A stretch of 64,000 bases of DNA from Linyphia triangularis (taxonomy: Eukaryota > Arthropoda > Arachnida > Araneae > Linyphiidae): positions 34,010,459-34,074,458 of the forward strand of contig OZ021726.1 of NCBI GenBank assembly GCA_963978545.1, in the 5' to 3' direction. A program made the translations under genes and the position numbers. Below, piece after piece: positions 27,601 through 35,500 of the stretch; the first letter of the stretch is position 1, and every line of letters starts with the position of its first letter. A model generated the notes under the pieces. The model was given only the letters and a program-made list of their open reading frames with translations. It was not told where the DNA came from and made no database searches.

Positions 27601-29069
27601 TAAAAAAAATAAAAAAACATTATAAAATTGAATTATAATTCAAAATGTTATACATGCTTTTTTCCCCTTGAAATCTGCACTTTTTTCCAACTTTATTTTA
27701 AATTTCTAAAGCCAGGGGATGCAAAAGCGAATGCAACATGTATAAGTGATTAAGTGTGCGATGCTGTCTGTGGCGCTTTGTTTCTATACAATCTTTGAAA
27801 TATAGCACACACCGAAGGTGGATATGATTACCACGATGCCGATGAAGTATCGACCCAGAAGAAGCCAATGGAAATTGTATCAAATGGCGCAGTGTTAGCT
27901 GATACACTACGTTTCTATACACAGTCTTTTAAATACCGGGCATATGCAGGGCGGATTCCAGCGATGTGGTGAAGTATTGTGTCTCAAACAGTGCGGTGTC
28001 GACGGTTACAATATGTTTCTATAGTATATTAGAAATACTGCACATGAATTGTGTATCACGGTTCTTCGTACTTGAAGTGCTAGGCAAGTATCGCGATCTC
28101 GTCAAAAAATATCGTGATGTATCGGTGTTGCAAAAATAGCCGGTTTTGGATGACGTATCGATACATCACCCAAGCCTATTTTGGACCTCATAAGAGTGAA
28201 AACCCGGAAAACTTTCACTAGGTATCCCGTCGCAGGAATGTCACAATCGCTGCTGTCTTCTCTGAAAAGAGAGGTATTGCAGAGCGTCGCCAAAACTCTA
28301 ATCCAAATATTCCTGCTTTCTTGATATGTATTCTGCCTCAGAAGTGAGGATCAAGGGAATTGCACTCGTACCACCCTGGCTTTTGATTAAATTATTGAAA
28401 ATTAAATTAGAGAAAGTGGTAAAATTCTCAGGAGAATGAAGTATCAAACAAAGAAAACAGAAAATGAGGAAAAGTAAATTAGAAGTAAAGAGTGAACAAA
28501 TCTTAGGTCTCGACCAAATCACGTAAACCCCCTAAATCACTACTGCCCCTAGGATGCCTTACGGCATTTTAGTGAATGCATCCCACCACTTCCCCTTTCT
28601 AAACACATGAAAAGATGACAAAGAAAAGGACTACAAGTGTCGCTACTCGCACCTACCAGAAACTTATATAACTTCATTTAAAAATGTATATTATTGACAC
28701 CAAATTATTTCTGATAAAATTCAACATACACAATTTGGAAAAAAGTTGGTATGGCAACTGCCATACTGGTTCCGCCGCCACTGGGAACATTTTATATTTT
28801 TGTTGTTGTAAAAAAAAACAGCAAATGAGTTTGATTTCTGCAAGAAATTTTGAAAGAACTATTCAATAACGAATTTTAAAGCAGCAAATAGGTAGAATAT
28901 AAGCATGGGTTTTGCAAAAAGTGTAGGTTCTTTCCTAAAAAAATCCCTATTGATTGAAATTACTTTTCAATATAATATAAATATTGTATCATTTTAAATA
29001 CCTGGTGGCGAACGAAAAACACCATTTATGCCTCTTATTAACAAGTCGATTTGACGATAAACTAGCCAT
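3565..29069 (-). CDS. EMC4: EMC4, ER membrane protein complex subunit 4 (5 exons, complete)
   Basis: Spliced coding sequence on the minus strand: exons 29069-29002, 13198-13087, 5884-5731, 5632-5475 and 3600-3565, with GT/AG borders and phases that fit throughout. The product is about 175 residues (human EMC4 is 183). The N-terminus has a basic NKRHKW stretch. The middle carries [20 protein letters not shown] and [13 protein letters not shown], and the C-terminal half [17 protein letters not shown], all hallmark phrases of EMC4 (TMEM85, Pfam DUF1077). It ends in [11 protein letters not shown]. Two to three hydrophobic segments are visible. EMC4 is part of the EMC, which inserts tail-anchored and multipass proteins into the ER membrane (family knowledge). 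Introns are 15.8 kb, 7.2 kb, 98 bp and 1.9 kb; the first two are filled with mobile elements. It is divergent from NGDN. A possible ATTAAA signal lies at 3438-3443 on the minus strand. No disabling change is seen. Confidence 0.95.
3949..4131 (+). repeat. Dispersed repeat copy 1 (EMC4 intron 4)
   Basis: About 180 bp, running from ACATAATTATTTC to GCGGCAGTTATCG, closely matched in direct orientation by 6010-6219. The second copy has an extra ~25 bp (around GGACATAATAGATGAC). No terminal structure or coding sequence was recognised. Confidence 0.75.
5475..5632 (-). CDS. EMC4: EMC4 exon 4
   Basis: 52 codons plus two bases. It encodes the [20 protein letters not shown] transmembrane stretch and the strongly conserved [15 protein letters not shown] motif. 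The acceptor is TTTTAG and the donor GTAGGT on the minus strand. The open frame reads on past the donor into a poly-A region, which is intron. Confidence 0.95.
5731..5884 (-). CDS. EMC4: EMC4 exon 3
   Basis: 51 codons plus one base. It starts [20 protein letters not shown] and ends ...KAFLTIQS. The acceptor is TTCTACAG and the donor GTAAGT. The 98 bp intron to exon 4 is the only short one in the gene. It carries the most conserved EMC4 block. Confidence 0.95.
6010..6219 (+). repeat. Dispersed repeat copy 2 (EMC4 intron 2)
   Basis: Direct repeat of 3949-4131, sharing words such as AAAAGATGCACAATACAAC and AATAAACAGAGTATTGA. Together the two copies bracket EMC4 exons 3 and 4, so unequal exchange between them would delete both exons. 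Confidence 0.75.
7738..9833 (+). mobile_element. TTAA-flanked (Kolobok/piggyBac-like) non-autonomous element, 2.1 kb
   Basis: Flanked by TTAA at 7734-7737 and 9834-9837. The left end AGGGGGTTGGTACCC and the right end GGGTACCACAACTCCCC are imperfect inverted repeats. A similar pair of ends is found at 54114-54772. A TTAA target is used by the piggyBac and Kolobok superfamilies; G-rich rather than CCC starts favour Kolobok, but that is inference. Open frames inside (for example 9388-9711) show no transposase motif. A dispersed array at 8520-8860 lies within it. Confidence 0.6.
8520..8860 (-). repeat. Dispersed degenerate tandem array (reverse orientation)
   Basis: On the minus strand it holds two to three divergent units. 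Each has GCGGCCTTTTTGAGAC, then GATAGAATACATTCTCATCG, then a 'CAAGTTTCAGCCCGATTGAA' word. The same order of words is found in plus orientation at 42040-42650. This looks like a repeat family rather than coding DNA. Confidence 0.55.
9838..10453 (-). mobile_element. piggyBac-like MITE flanked by TTAA
   Basis: TTAA occurs on both sides (9834-9837 and 10454-10457). The right end, read inward on the minus strand, is CCCTTTTAGTGCCGAACG; the left end is CAATTTTTGTGCTGCACG, about 12 of 18 positions matching. Two copies of the palindrome ACGATATATCGT lie near the right end. CCC starts with TTAA targets are typical of piggyBac. No transposase is seen. Another MITE is nested at 9999-10178. Confidence 0.5.
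9999..10178 (+). mobile_element. Small hAT-type MITE
   Basis: The left end CAGGGCCGTAGACAGG and the right end (reverse complement CTAGCCGGTAGCCAGG) are imperfect inverted repeats of the CAGGG... kind used by hAT elements. They are followed by G-rich and preceded by C-rich tracts (poly-C at about 10030-10044). No clear target duplication was found. Confidence 0.4.
10794..12495 (+). mobile_element. Unassigned DNA transposon with ~130 bp TIRs (copy A)
   Basis: 10794-10910 and the reverse complement of 12370-12495 match over the GAAAAAGT, GTGCG-AAAAGTTGTG, TTATTAAAA-GTGTG and TCTTATAACTCTGAATT blocks. This gives long terminal inverted repeats; a third copy of this terminus is at 7526-7665. A candidate direct repeat GTTTTTAATA flanks the element (about 10783-10792 and 12503-12512), but in AT-rich DNA that is weak evidence. 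The interior holds a decayed transposase-like sequence in plus orientation. I cannot name the superfamily with confidence. Confidence 0.55.
10992..11800 (+). pseudogene. Decayed transposase-like coding sequence in copy A
   Basis: Fragments in all three plus frames line up as one protein broken by frameshifts and stops. They include [20 protein letters not shown], a YFDGRHDKT stretch, [20 protein letters not shown], and then [20 protein letters not shown] near 11505-11565. I recall related phrases (YFDGRKD..., ANELPLRHLF) in uncharacterised transposon-like proteins of invertebrates, but I do not know the family name. A poly-A run at about 11148-11163 also interrupts it. The sequence is clearly not functional. 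Confidence 0.45.
12496..13086. other. Intron of EMC4, nothing recognised
   Basis: AT-rich intron sequence between copy A and EMC4 exon 2. No frame, repeat or RNA signal stood out. Confidence 0.5.
13087..13198 (-). CDS. EMC4: EMC4 exon 2
   Basis: One base plus 37 codons. It reads [20 protein letters not shown] and then [17 protein letters not shown], matching the ELPxPPGY and ETDxxLxxK pattern before the WDIALxPLKQ block in EMC4 proteins. The acceptor is CCCTTTAG and the donor GTAGTG on the minus strand. It sits alone, 7.2 kb from exon 3 and 15.8 kb from exon 1. Confidence 0.93.
14055..14934 (-). pseudogene. hAT transposase, C-terminal part, broken
   Basis: Minus-strand fragments 14055-14453 (132 aa), 14475-14732 (85 aa) and a further stretch up to about 14930 in other frames. 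The first carries [20 protein letters not shown] and then a leucine-rich [11 protein letters not shown] tail, the conserved hAT C-terminal dimerisation domain (ANAxxER-type motif). The upstream part reads [20 protein letters not shown], also usual in hAT transposases. At least two frameshifts and several stops separate the pieces, and the N-terminal half is missing beyond the junction at 14935. Non-functional. Confidence 0.75.
14935..17162. mobile_element. hAT-type non-autonomous element, TIR CAGGGGTGGGAA
   Basis: Starts CAGGGGTGGGAAGG and ends TTCCCACCCCTG, a perfect 12 bp terminal inverted repeat. Subterminal words TTGGAGCAGCAAAATTTAA (left, several copies) and TTGGCGCAG (right, several copies) look like transposase-binding repeats. 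The flanks (GCTTTTAC and CGACCACT) do not form a duplication, so a deletion or unmatched ends are possible. Inside it carries the inverted relative of the 1-704 arrays. The 132-codon plus frame at 16836-17234 has no recognisable domain. Confidence 0.6.
15290..16190 (-). repeat. Composite tandem-repeat block, inverted copy of 1-704
   Basis: About 15300-15500 has ~50-60 bp units with CTCGCT and TTCATTG; about 15600-16190 has at least four 120-150 bp units with GGCCAAAACTACTTATG followed by AAAATTTCAGAGCT. These are the reverse complements of the two arrays at the start of the window, in mirrored order. They share a short AATATTAGAA linker. Confidence 0.65.
17380..18596 (-). mobile_element. hAT (Charlie-like ends) element, decayed
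   Basis: The left end CAGTGTTCTTCCACCTGTG and the right end (reverse complement CAGTGTTTTTCAACCTTTG) match at most positions and resemble the CAGTGGTTCTCAACC ends of hAT elements. Next to the left end is the imperfect palindrome GGAACCCTAGGGTTCC. Minus-strand fragments at 17542-18344 might be transposase remnants (a GFWTQLK stretch), but this is weak. A poly-C run lies at 18476-18488. Confidence 0.5.
18958..19107 (-). repeat. BEL/Pao 3' LTR
   Basis: About 150 bp, nearly identical to 25078-25222. On the minus strand it starts TGTGGCGAATATTGGCGAGA and contains an AATAAA signal (plus-strand TTTATT at 19008-19013). It has a 12 bp duplication (CTCGCCAAGTTT) absent from the other LTR. A TG...CA pair would put the inner end at 18965. 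An LTR this short is at the small end for BEL/Pao. Confidence 0.85.
19305..19963 (-). pseudogene. BEL/Pao integrase C-terminal part (frameshifted from pol)
   Basis: The 167-codon frame at 19808-19305 starts at ...[20 protein letters not shown], the conserved region after the integrase core, and ends with the BEL-specific C-terminal domain ([12 protein letters not shown], then [15 protein letters not shown]). Upstream in the same frame, 19960-19810 reads [16 protein letters not shown], which supplies the glutamate of the DDE triad and the WWGxFxERL motif. The preceding pol frame runs into a stop near 19898, so one frameshift separates them. Otherwise it is well conserved. Confidence 0.85.
19898..22762 (-). 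CDS. BEL/Pao Pol: reverse transcriptase, RNase H, integrase (954 codons, frameshifted at both ends)
   Basis: The longest frame of the window. Rough order: residues 1-130, linker after protease; 130-330, reverse transcriptase with [13 protein letters not shown] and the active-site box YVDDVISG; 450-600, RNase H-like region with [16 protein letters not shown] and an ADLISRG motif; 770-850, integrase zinc-binding motif (H..H then [11 protein letters not shown]); 860-930, integrase core with VGVDFTGAI and IYSDNARTF, the first two aspartates of DDE. The glutamate lies past a frameshift. It copies element RNA to DNA and inserts it, in cytoplasmic particles and the nucleus (family knowledge). As it stands the start ([10 protein letters not shown]) is internal to the polyprotein, so it is a broken pol, not a natural gene start. 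Confidence 0.9.
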   Translation of the reverse strand: MVAVDTSLGWSLQGRCDEQSDCTSVHLIHSEDESVSAELRRFWKIESLGIHDKDSVAWIKGDEEVLSEFDNSISFVDGRYRVSLPWRPGMREALQNNEFVAHKRFEGLVRRFKCDHELFCEYKNVIDDYVREGIVERTSCESLSNSQGCYLPHHAVIRSNKTTSRLRVVFDGSAHEDKNLSLNETLYTGPNLHPNILELLLRFRENSVAFTADVKSAFLQIELDLADRDFTRFFWTDNLNNEPYVLNFTRVLFGLGHSPYLLAATLKHHFKKYKEQYPHTFNLLSSSVYVDDVISGRNDVQDALHTSMECLQIFSDAGMLLRKWRTNSKQLYLLWQQERVEPEFSQTVADDLSLPIKVLGLSWDPERDLIYFDPKDLLKFMSRKIESKRFILSVVGRIFDPIGIIGPFVIKLKRVLQDLFTLGVDWDSELPPKLRHQWQQWSSEAEDLTEIKIPRYYLGELEPDISIVEIHCFSDASKTAYGTVLYLRFVTRNNEIETSFICSKGRVAPLKSMTLPRLELTAALLSARLAKQVSSCLRFDDNIYYWTDSLISYYWIRGDSSTFKPYVKNRVEEIQMLSDPIWWRRCPGKDNPADLISRGTSALNLVQNELWWNGPPCLRLPPDHWPNLHRPILDSELCSEELELRSSVHVAVTQPKESLVDIERFSSLKKLLRVTAWIFRFVNNVKNLNKSLSLYLTADEIQNAEYFWIKYVQIEFYSAEISALKSNKQLQNNSEIKSLVPYLDKDCLLRITGRLLEAELCFGEKHPVILPRRCKFTELLVTREHREIGHCGVSATLTQLRKHYWVPKIRQLVKTVIRNCLICKKYNAKPADQLSGQLPRDRISRSPPFQIVGVDFTGAILVKNSKDTQKSYVALFTCAVTRAVHLELVSDMSTKCFLLAFRRFLARRSNCQVIYSDNARTFKAAQRELTYFTNILKDTSYKILSQTKVSAGNS
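22719..23290 (-). pseudogene. BEL/Pao aspartic protease region
   Basis: The minus frame 23264-22719 (181 codons) ends [18 protein letters not shown], the conserved BEL motif just before pol, then changes frame near 22760. The expected protease active site D-[ST]-G is here [10 protein letters not shown], so asparagine replaces the catalytic aspartate. The frame upstream joins directly to the gag zinc fingers. This protease is probably inactive, if the base calls are right. Confidence 0.7.
23290..24612 (-). pseudogene. BEL/Pao Gag (capsid and zinc knuckles), frameshifted
   Basis: The likely start is the ATG at 24612 ([20 protein letters not shown]), with an acidic helical N-terminus. It continues through [14 protein letters not shown] (in another frame) into 24129-23419, with [30 protein letters not shown] and [15 protein letters not shown]: the DUF1759 capsid-like domain of BEL Gag. 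Near 23400-23300 the frame holds [19 protein letters not shown] and then [10 protein letters not shown], cysteine/histidine knuckles. Frameshifts lie near 24209 (A run) and 23425 (G/A run). All domains are recognisable. Confidence 0.85.
25051..25068 (-). promoter_or_regulatory. Primer binding site, tRNA-Gly(GCC)-like
   Basis: The plus strand TTCCCGGCCTATGCACCA is, from memory, one base different from the 3' end of animal tRNA-Gly(GCC) including CCA. It lies about 10 bp inside the 5' LTR on the minus strand, where reverse transcription is primed. Confidence 0.7.
25078..25222 (-). repeat. BEL/Pao 5' LTR
   Basis: About 145 bp, matching 18958-19107 except for a 7 bp insertion (ATTATAA repeated), the missing 12 bp duplication, and a few substitutions (for example CATCGATG against CATCAATG). 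It carries a minus-strand AATAAA at 25140-25135. Confidence 0.85.
25223..27690. other. EMC4 intron 1, nothing recognised
   Basis: AT-rich sequence with scattered short frames and no supported gene, RNA or element. A phrase AGGGAAGGAGAAGGGGGAAG at about 26660 hints at an old retroposon end, but this is too weak to call. Confidence 0.5.
27714..28160 (+). repeat. Degenerate ~115 bp tandem repeat
   Basis: The word TTTCTATA followed by (A)TT(A/G)AAATA and GCACA/GGCATA recurs near 27781, 27909 and 28012, about 105-128 bp apart. Later copies continue with TATCG-rich words (GTATCGCGAT, CGTATCGATAC). No ends were defined; it may be the inside of a transposon. Confidence 0.45.
29002..29069 (-). CDS. 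EMC4: EMC4 exon 1 (start codon)
   Basis: 22 codons plus two bases, [20 protein letters not shown] then AT, ending CCACCAG before a GTATTT donor. The basic-aromatic RxxKW stretch fits EMC4 N-termini. The next in-frame exon starts [11 protein letters not shown] at 13198 across a 15.8 kb intron. The N-terminus is the least conserved part, so this exon is slightly less certain than the others. Confidence 0.85.
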
Positions 29070-29574
29070 AATTTAATTTCCTTAAATAAGCACGAAAAAA
29101 AAAGACTAACAATACGAAACTTATTTTGATGCCATTACGGAATGGATAGAAGAGATAATATCTCACTTTATATTTAATAAGTAAAAGAACTAAGGAAAGA
29201 CAAAATGGTAATAAAAAAAAATATTAGATAACATTTCAACGGTGTTTTTCAACATTTGTTTTTAAAATGAAGTAAAATCATTTACTTAATGTTTGAAATT
29301 ATTTGTAACATTTGGCAACCTGTTTCTATTCACTTAAGCTAATCAAAATGCTCTTTTCAAAACAAAATTGAATAATTGTGTAATCACAAAGGTGTATTTT
29401 ATTTCATAAAATAGCAGTCAATTACGACGTCATTATAATTGAAGTAAATTTCACATTCCAACACCCTATCTAGTATCTACTTCTACTATTACTACTGCTA
29501 TTTTAACAACAAAATTTGTATGCGGAGCGGAGTTAACATTTTTAATTTTCGCATGGTATATAATCAACTTGAAA
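29070..29574. promoter_or_regulatory. Bidirectional EMC4/NGDN intergenic region
   Basis: 505 bp between the two divergent start codons, so both 5' UTRs and both promoters must lie here, unless there are further non-coding exons. No convincing TATA box with correct spacing was found; a TATATAAT at 29557-29564 is too close to the NGDN start codon. A shared TATA-less housekeeping promoter is the simplest reading. Confidence 0.6.
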
Positions 29575-29586
29575 ATGGAATTCCCT
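29575..29586 (+). CDS. NGDN: NGDN exon 1 (four codons)
   Basis: ATGGAATTCCCT (MEFP) followed by a consensus GTAAGT donor. It joins in phase 0 across a 77 bp intron to PIDISQEDIQ. The tiny coding exon is plausible but is the least certain part of the model: an upstream start or non-coding exon cannot be excluded. Confidence 0.7.
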
Positions 29587-32500
29587 GTAAGTATGAAAAC
29601 TTTGCAATTCGATTAACTTTCTGTCAAATTCTTGTTTGTTGTAAAATCATGTTTTTGTTTTAGCCCATTGATATTAGTCAAGAAGACATTCAAGAGACAC
29701 TAAAGCTTCTGAAGGAAGTCCCAACGCTTGCTGCGAATGTCTCAGAAACGATTCAAATTGTTTTAGGAAAGCTTCAAAAGAAGGAATTAGAAACTGAAAA
29801 AGTATGTTTTGTTTTCTTTATTAATGATGTACTTATTTGTTTGTTAAAAAGTTTATTCAAGGTAGGCAAAACATAATTTAGTGAACTCCTATAAGGTGAC
29901 CAGATTTTTCTGACTAAATATCAGGACATAAAAGTGGCCTGCATTGAACTTCCGAGCTCTAAACCTCGCACTTGACTTAAGGTCTAGAAATGATTAGGAT
30001 AAGTGGATTAGGATATCCGGATAACAGAATTTTCCGGTTAATTGAATGTCGATGTTTTTTAGCCAAATTTAAACGACAAATAACGCTAGCAATGGAACCT
30101 AACATTAAAATCGTCACAACCGGAATATTTAAAAAAATATTCTACATAGCTTTTTTTAGTTACAATAATGTTATATTTTACCCTTACAATCGGCAATAAT
30201 TTGAAATATGTTACCAAAATTAAATCATTTTCATATCTGAAATTCTGTAAAATAAAAAGGGGAGGGGAAAGATTAAGCGTTGTAAAATATGTAAGAAAAA
30301 AAGTTGCAGAGAAGTCTCTCAATAGTACCGATTTTAACCGAACCTATATTTTAGGGTACGGGGCGGACAGAGTAGACTATTGTTATTTCCGTTCCGGGGA
30401 GGAGAGGTGGGGGGGAGTTTTCATGGTCAGATTCCAGGAATTCTGGAAATGTGGCTTTTGTGTTTGGAAACCCCAGTGATTCCATTGTCTTCTCCCCAAT
30501 CAGACACAACCTACGTTTTACCCTAAAGTAAAATTTGCTCGGGAAGACGACCTTCGTATTTAAAGATCGACTATTATGTTATAGAAACAAGGAATATAAG
30601 AATTGTAAGACAATTTGCTACGGAATTCCGGATAATTTATAAAACATTCAGTTTTGAATTTAGTTGTCTGGTTGTCGGCTAATCTAAACAATAAATATTA
30701 CTCAAATAAAATTGCAGCAAAACAGATTAATTTTTTTAATTGATTGCAAATTACATTAATAGTATGCAATAAAATATAACCTGTACTTTTTGCTCGCAAA
30801 AGAATAAAAAAAAATTTAACGTTTTGTGCATAAAATGGTTGACTAGCCTACAAATAGAAAATTGAATTGGGATTATTGGGGGAAATGCATTTAAATGGAT
30901 GCAATTAGGTTTTATTCCGATCGATCGTGAGAAACTGATATTTTGTGATAAAAGAACAAAATGCTTAGAATAATTAAATTCGGCAGAATTGCACATTTTC
31001 TGGATGCAGTTGAAAATTTACAAATGACGGGTATAAGGGAATTACAGATGCATCGATATTGCATGGAGTAGAATGTATCTATTATATATGACTTTATATT
31101 TTGTGAAATGCATGTTCCATATGTAGATCTAGTTTACAAACCAAATGATTGATTTTATCCGGATTTTGGTCAAACCATTAAAAAATTTTAAATTTCCTAA
31201 TTACTCTTTGCCGGATGTGGTTGAGAACGTAATTTCAAGTGGAAAATCGCCTTTCTTTGCTATAATTACAATAAAAGTAGTCCATAGATTTATATAGATT
31301 CCTCATATACAAATTACACATATTCCGGAAAAAGAATATAAATTTGTTATGCAATAAACGATGCAAGATGTGTATAGTTTTTTATATTTTATTAGAATTC
31401 CGGATAAACCAAATTATCTGCTAAAGAATGTTTTCCGGATGACAGTGGAATTTCGATGACGGAACCATCTTTCTTATACTATTGAAACAAGCCAGATTTA
31501 TTTATAGGTTCTGCAAATAACCACAGCATATTTATACTTGAATGTTTTCCGGATATATTCCGGAGAAAACTAAGCACAGGATTTCCATTAAGAATATTAA
31601 AGTTTTTTGCTGAAAGTTCACAGTAGATTGAATATAAGAACTTCGGATAAACCGGAATAAAAAAAATCACTTTTTATAATATATTTACTTCTAATCAGTG
31701 CAAATTCAGCTATTTTGCCATTACAAATTAAAAACCATCAAAATAAAGAGGGGGGGGGGGGAAACCACTCAACTTCATAATCTCAAATGAAATAAAAAAA
31801 TGTGGTGACTTTTTGGCGAAATAGCGCCAATTTTTTCGCCAAACTTGAATTTCAAAAAATTCCGGTTGATTGAATGCCGGATAATTGGGCTTTTACTGTA
31901 CTAAATTTCTTTTTATGAATACCATCATATTTTAATCTATTCCTGTTCTGAGTGACGGGGTTTGCCAAATGAAATTGGCCGGATTGGAAGGGCAAGAATG
32001 TTTCCAATGTAGCAACCCTATTTCTTGCCACTCATGCACAATAGGGTAATGTGGGGTGAAATGAGTTGTCAAAATATATTGTTTAAAATTTTATAAGTTT
32101 GTAATATAGTATTCATAGTTTTTAAAATTGTGTATGGTATTATGATGCCTTAACTTTATTTTTGTTTATATTATTTGTTTTATATGAATGCCAACAGTAA
32201 AAATACTTGTGTACAGCTTCGTGTCGTATGTTGTCTTCTTAAAACTTCTGTCTGTAGCTCAGAATTTTTAATAAAATTACATTCCAGTGATTTGAATGTG
32301 TTTTTTGAAAACTTCTATAGCTTATTCAAATTGCAGGTTAAATGAGTTATTTGTTTTGAATTCAAGTTTTGTGAATGGGGTAAAATGGGTATAGTGTTAG
32401 GCTTAACATTTGTAGGTATTTTTAAGGTGACTAGGGGGCTCCGCCCCTACTCGCTAACGCTCGCCAACCCCCGAATGCTTTTTTTTTAAAACTAAATGAA

Positions 32501-35500
32501 TGCAAAAACTACTTATGTTTCAAATTTCACGGTCTCCTTGCACCAGAAATTGAGATACACGAGACACAAAATTTCATTCTTAACTTTTTTAATATAGATA
32601 GATAATATAAAGTTTTTCTGAGAAAAGTCTTATTTCTTAAAAATTAGATTAAAAATATGTTTTAAATTACCACATTAAAATACTTTTGTAATATTAAAAG
32701 CTTTTAAAAAAATTAAGATTGGTAATAAAAATCCTTTGTGGAACGGATGAGGAATCTGTCAACGGGACACTGTCATATTATCATTATTCAAAGGAGAACC
32801 CACCTGATGGCTGAGAGGTTAAAGCTCTGGCCTTGCATGCCAAAGGTGTTGGGTTCGAATCCCGGGTTAGGCATGGATGTTCATGGCAGTTCAGAATCCT
32901 CTGTAAGCTGTAGGTCCCGGCCGGATCAGCCATCATTGTGCATAAAAATAGGTCGCCTTATAAACATTTTGTCTTTTACAGCTATTTTGGCTGCTATAAT
33001 ATATTCGAGTCTTCTTTATGTAATATATTCGAGTCTTACAATAACATGTATAAAATATTCAAATATAAACGTATCCAAACTAAAGCTAGCAAAGTTTTGA
33101 CAAATGAAAATTTTGTGATAGGGTTAAAAAGTGAATCTGAAAACCAGAGCACCAAAATAGTTGAAACAAATAAGAATTGAAAGTTAGACGAAACCTAAAA
33201 GTAAAGAACAATAAAAATGGGCCTACATATCTAGCAGGCATGGGTGAAAGTACAGTATTTAGGGGGGGAAAAAGAAGCTAAAATTTATTAGAAAAATTAT
33301 GCTAATCAAGGAAGACTATATGACTTAAATTTAAAAAAAAAATCTAAGATTGACGAGATTTATGTTTTTCCTGATGTGGAGCTCATATCTCTATTGAAAA
33401 TAGCCAGACAATAGGAATTTTGAATGAATTAGCATTCAACAACAGGAAGTATTGTATTTTTGCTAGCTTTTGAATATTAATAATAATAGTGTTTTGCAGA
33501 CATCAAGTATAATATGGAGAAGAATGCGATTCAGTGGCAATCTGTATGCTGATGTAATGTCCGCTACCGCCGATATGTGTGGTTATGACGTTCGGCATCA
33601 CTGGGATTTGGGTTGTTTTGGTGGTCATTTTCGCGGAGTGTTACACCGATATAATAACACTATTGTTGAGAATTATACCGGTATATACGTCGCTAACGCT
33701 GATGTATACTTTTTTGTGATGCTCATTTTCTCTGAGTGCTACCCTGTTTTAAAATATGAGATTCACACCGATATTACTGAAAAAAATGTCTATTACCGCA
33801 ATGAATTTCGTCGCTATCACAGAGATTTACGTTGTTGTGATCGTAATTTTCGTTGAGTGTAAGGTCGGTACAATAGCGCTGTTTTTTGGAGTTACTCCGG
33901 TATTTTTAACTCTAACGTTGATATTTCTGTTGGTGTGAGAGTCATTTTCGTCAAATGCCACACTCTAGTAACATCCGAAATTTAGAGCAATATTGTCAAG
34001 AAAATATCGATATTACTGAGATTTGTGCCGATATTATGGACGGTATCGACAATATACATGTTGTGATGGTAATTTTTTACTGATACCTAGATCTTTGCCA
34101 GTATTGTAAGCCCTATTGCTTATACTTTCGTTAGAGTGATGGTAATTTTTGCCGAGTTTTACGTTAATACAATACCAGCTATTACCAAGATTTGCAACAC
34201 TGTTTTGTAGCCATTCCCATAGGTTTCCGTTAATGCAATAGCCGCTGTATCCGTGATTAGTGCTTGTTTAAGGATCGATTTCGCCGTTGGATTTGAATCT
34301 ATGCAGAATTACTAATATTATTATATAATTTTGTATAAAAATATTCTGAAAATTAGTTCCAGGTGTCATTTTTCTAAATAAGCTGTGTTTAAAATTGTTA
34401 TTTTAACTGCAATTATATGTAAAATTGTTTGTTGCTTTTTATTTTACTGAGCAAGCTTAATAATATAAATAATTTAATTATTACTAATTATTATTACTAA
34501 CAACACTGGTATTTACGTTATGTGATGGTCATTTTCTCTGAGTGTTACCCTATTGTAAAATCTGAGATTTACACCTATGTTACCGAAATAATGTTGATAT
34601 TACCGTGATGAATTGCTCTATCGCTGAGATTTACGTTGTGGTAATAGTTTTCGTCGAGAGTTACGCTGATACAATAGCGCTATTGTTGAGAATTGCTCTG
34701 GGTTTTATTCATGATAGCTCTAACTTTGATATTTCTGTCGGCATGAGAGTAATTTTAGTTGAATTTTACACTGTTGTAACATCCAATAATACCGAGATTT
34801 GTGCCAATACTGTGCACGTTGTTGTGATGTTCATTTCTACTGATACCTAGATTTTCGCTGTTATGGTAAGCGCTAGTGCTTATACTTTCGTTAGAGTTAT
34901 AGTAACTTTCGACGAGGTTTACGCTTATACAATATCAGTTATTGTCAAGATTTGCAAAGTCATTTTTTAGCCATTCGCCTAGACTTCCGTTAACGTAATA
35001 GCCTCTGTGTGTGATTAGTCCCTGTTTAAGGATTGATTTCGCCGTTTGAGTTGAATCCATGCAGAATTACTAAAATTTTAATATCATTTTGTATAAAGAT
35101 TATATAAATATTTTCTGAAAATTAGTCCCAAATGCCATTTTTTCTAACTAATCTGTGTTTAAAATTGTTATTTTAACTGCAATTGTATGTAAAATTGTTT
35201 GTTGCTTTTTTATTTTATTGTAAAAGCTTAACGATACAAATAAAATTTTTAATATTTTTAGTACTTGAAATGTAGCCTGACAATTGGGTTCAATGAGATT
35301 TGGCCTGTTTGTCAATATAGATAAATTGCTTAAAGTTGTTTGACTTGTTGAAATTTTGAAGTTTTTGCCAGTCTTTATCGATTTTACAAGAATTTTTTGT
35401 GTGCTTTGAAACTATACCATGCCTGATGACAGCATGAAGTGTATCCCTACGTCTAGGTGCCGCTATTTTGAACCATTTTTGCTCACTGACAGACAGAAAT

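Noticed and set aside
32798..32880. Functional tRNA gene
   Set aside because: It has A- and B-box-like words, but the acceptor and D arms do not pair and a non-tRNA body follows; a tRNA-derived SINE explains it better. The same holds for 51525-51600.
32738..33100. 120-codon plus-strand gene
   Set aside because: The frame runs through the SINE and its tail; it has no domain and the start has no support.
33470..34850. Protein genes on the plus strand (128, 60 and 81 codons)
   Set aside because: The frames lie within a degenerate repeat core that recurs elsewhere; the amino-acid sequence is not kept between copies.
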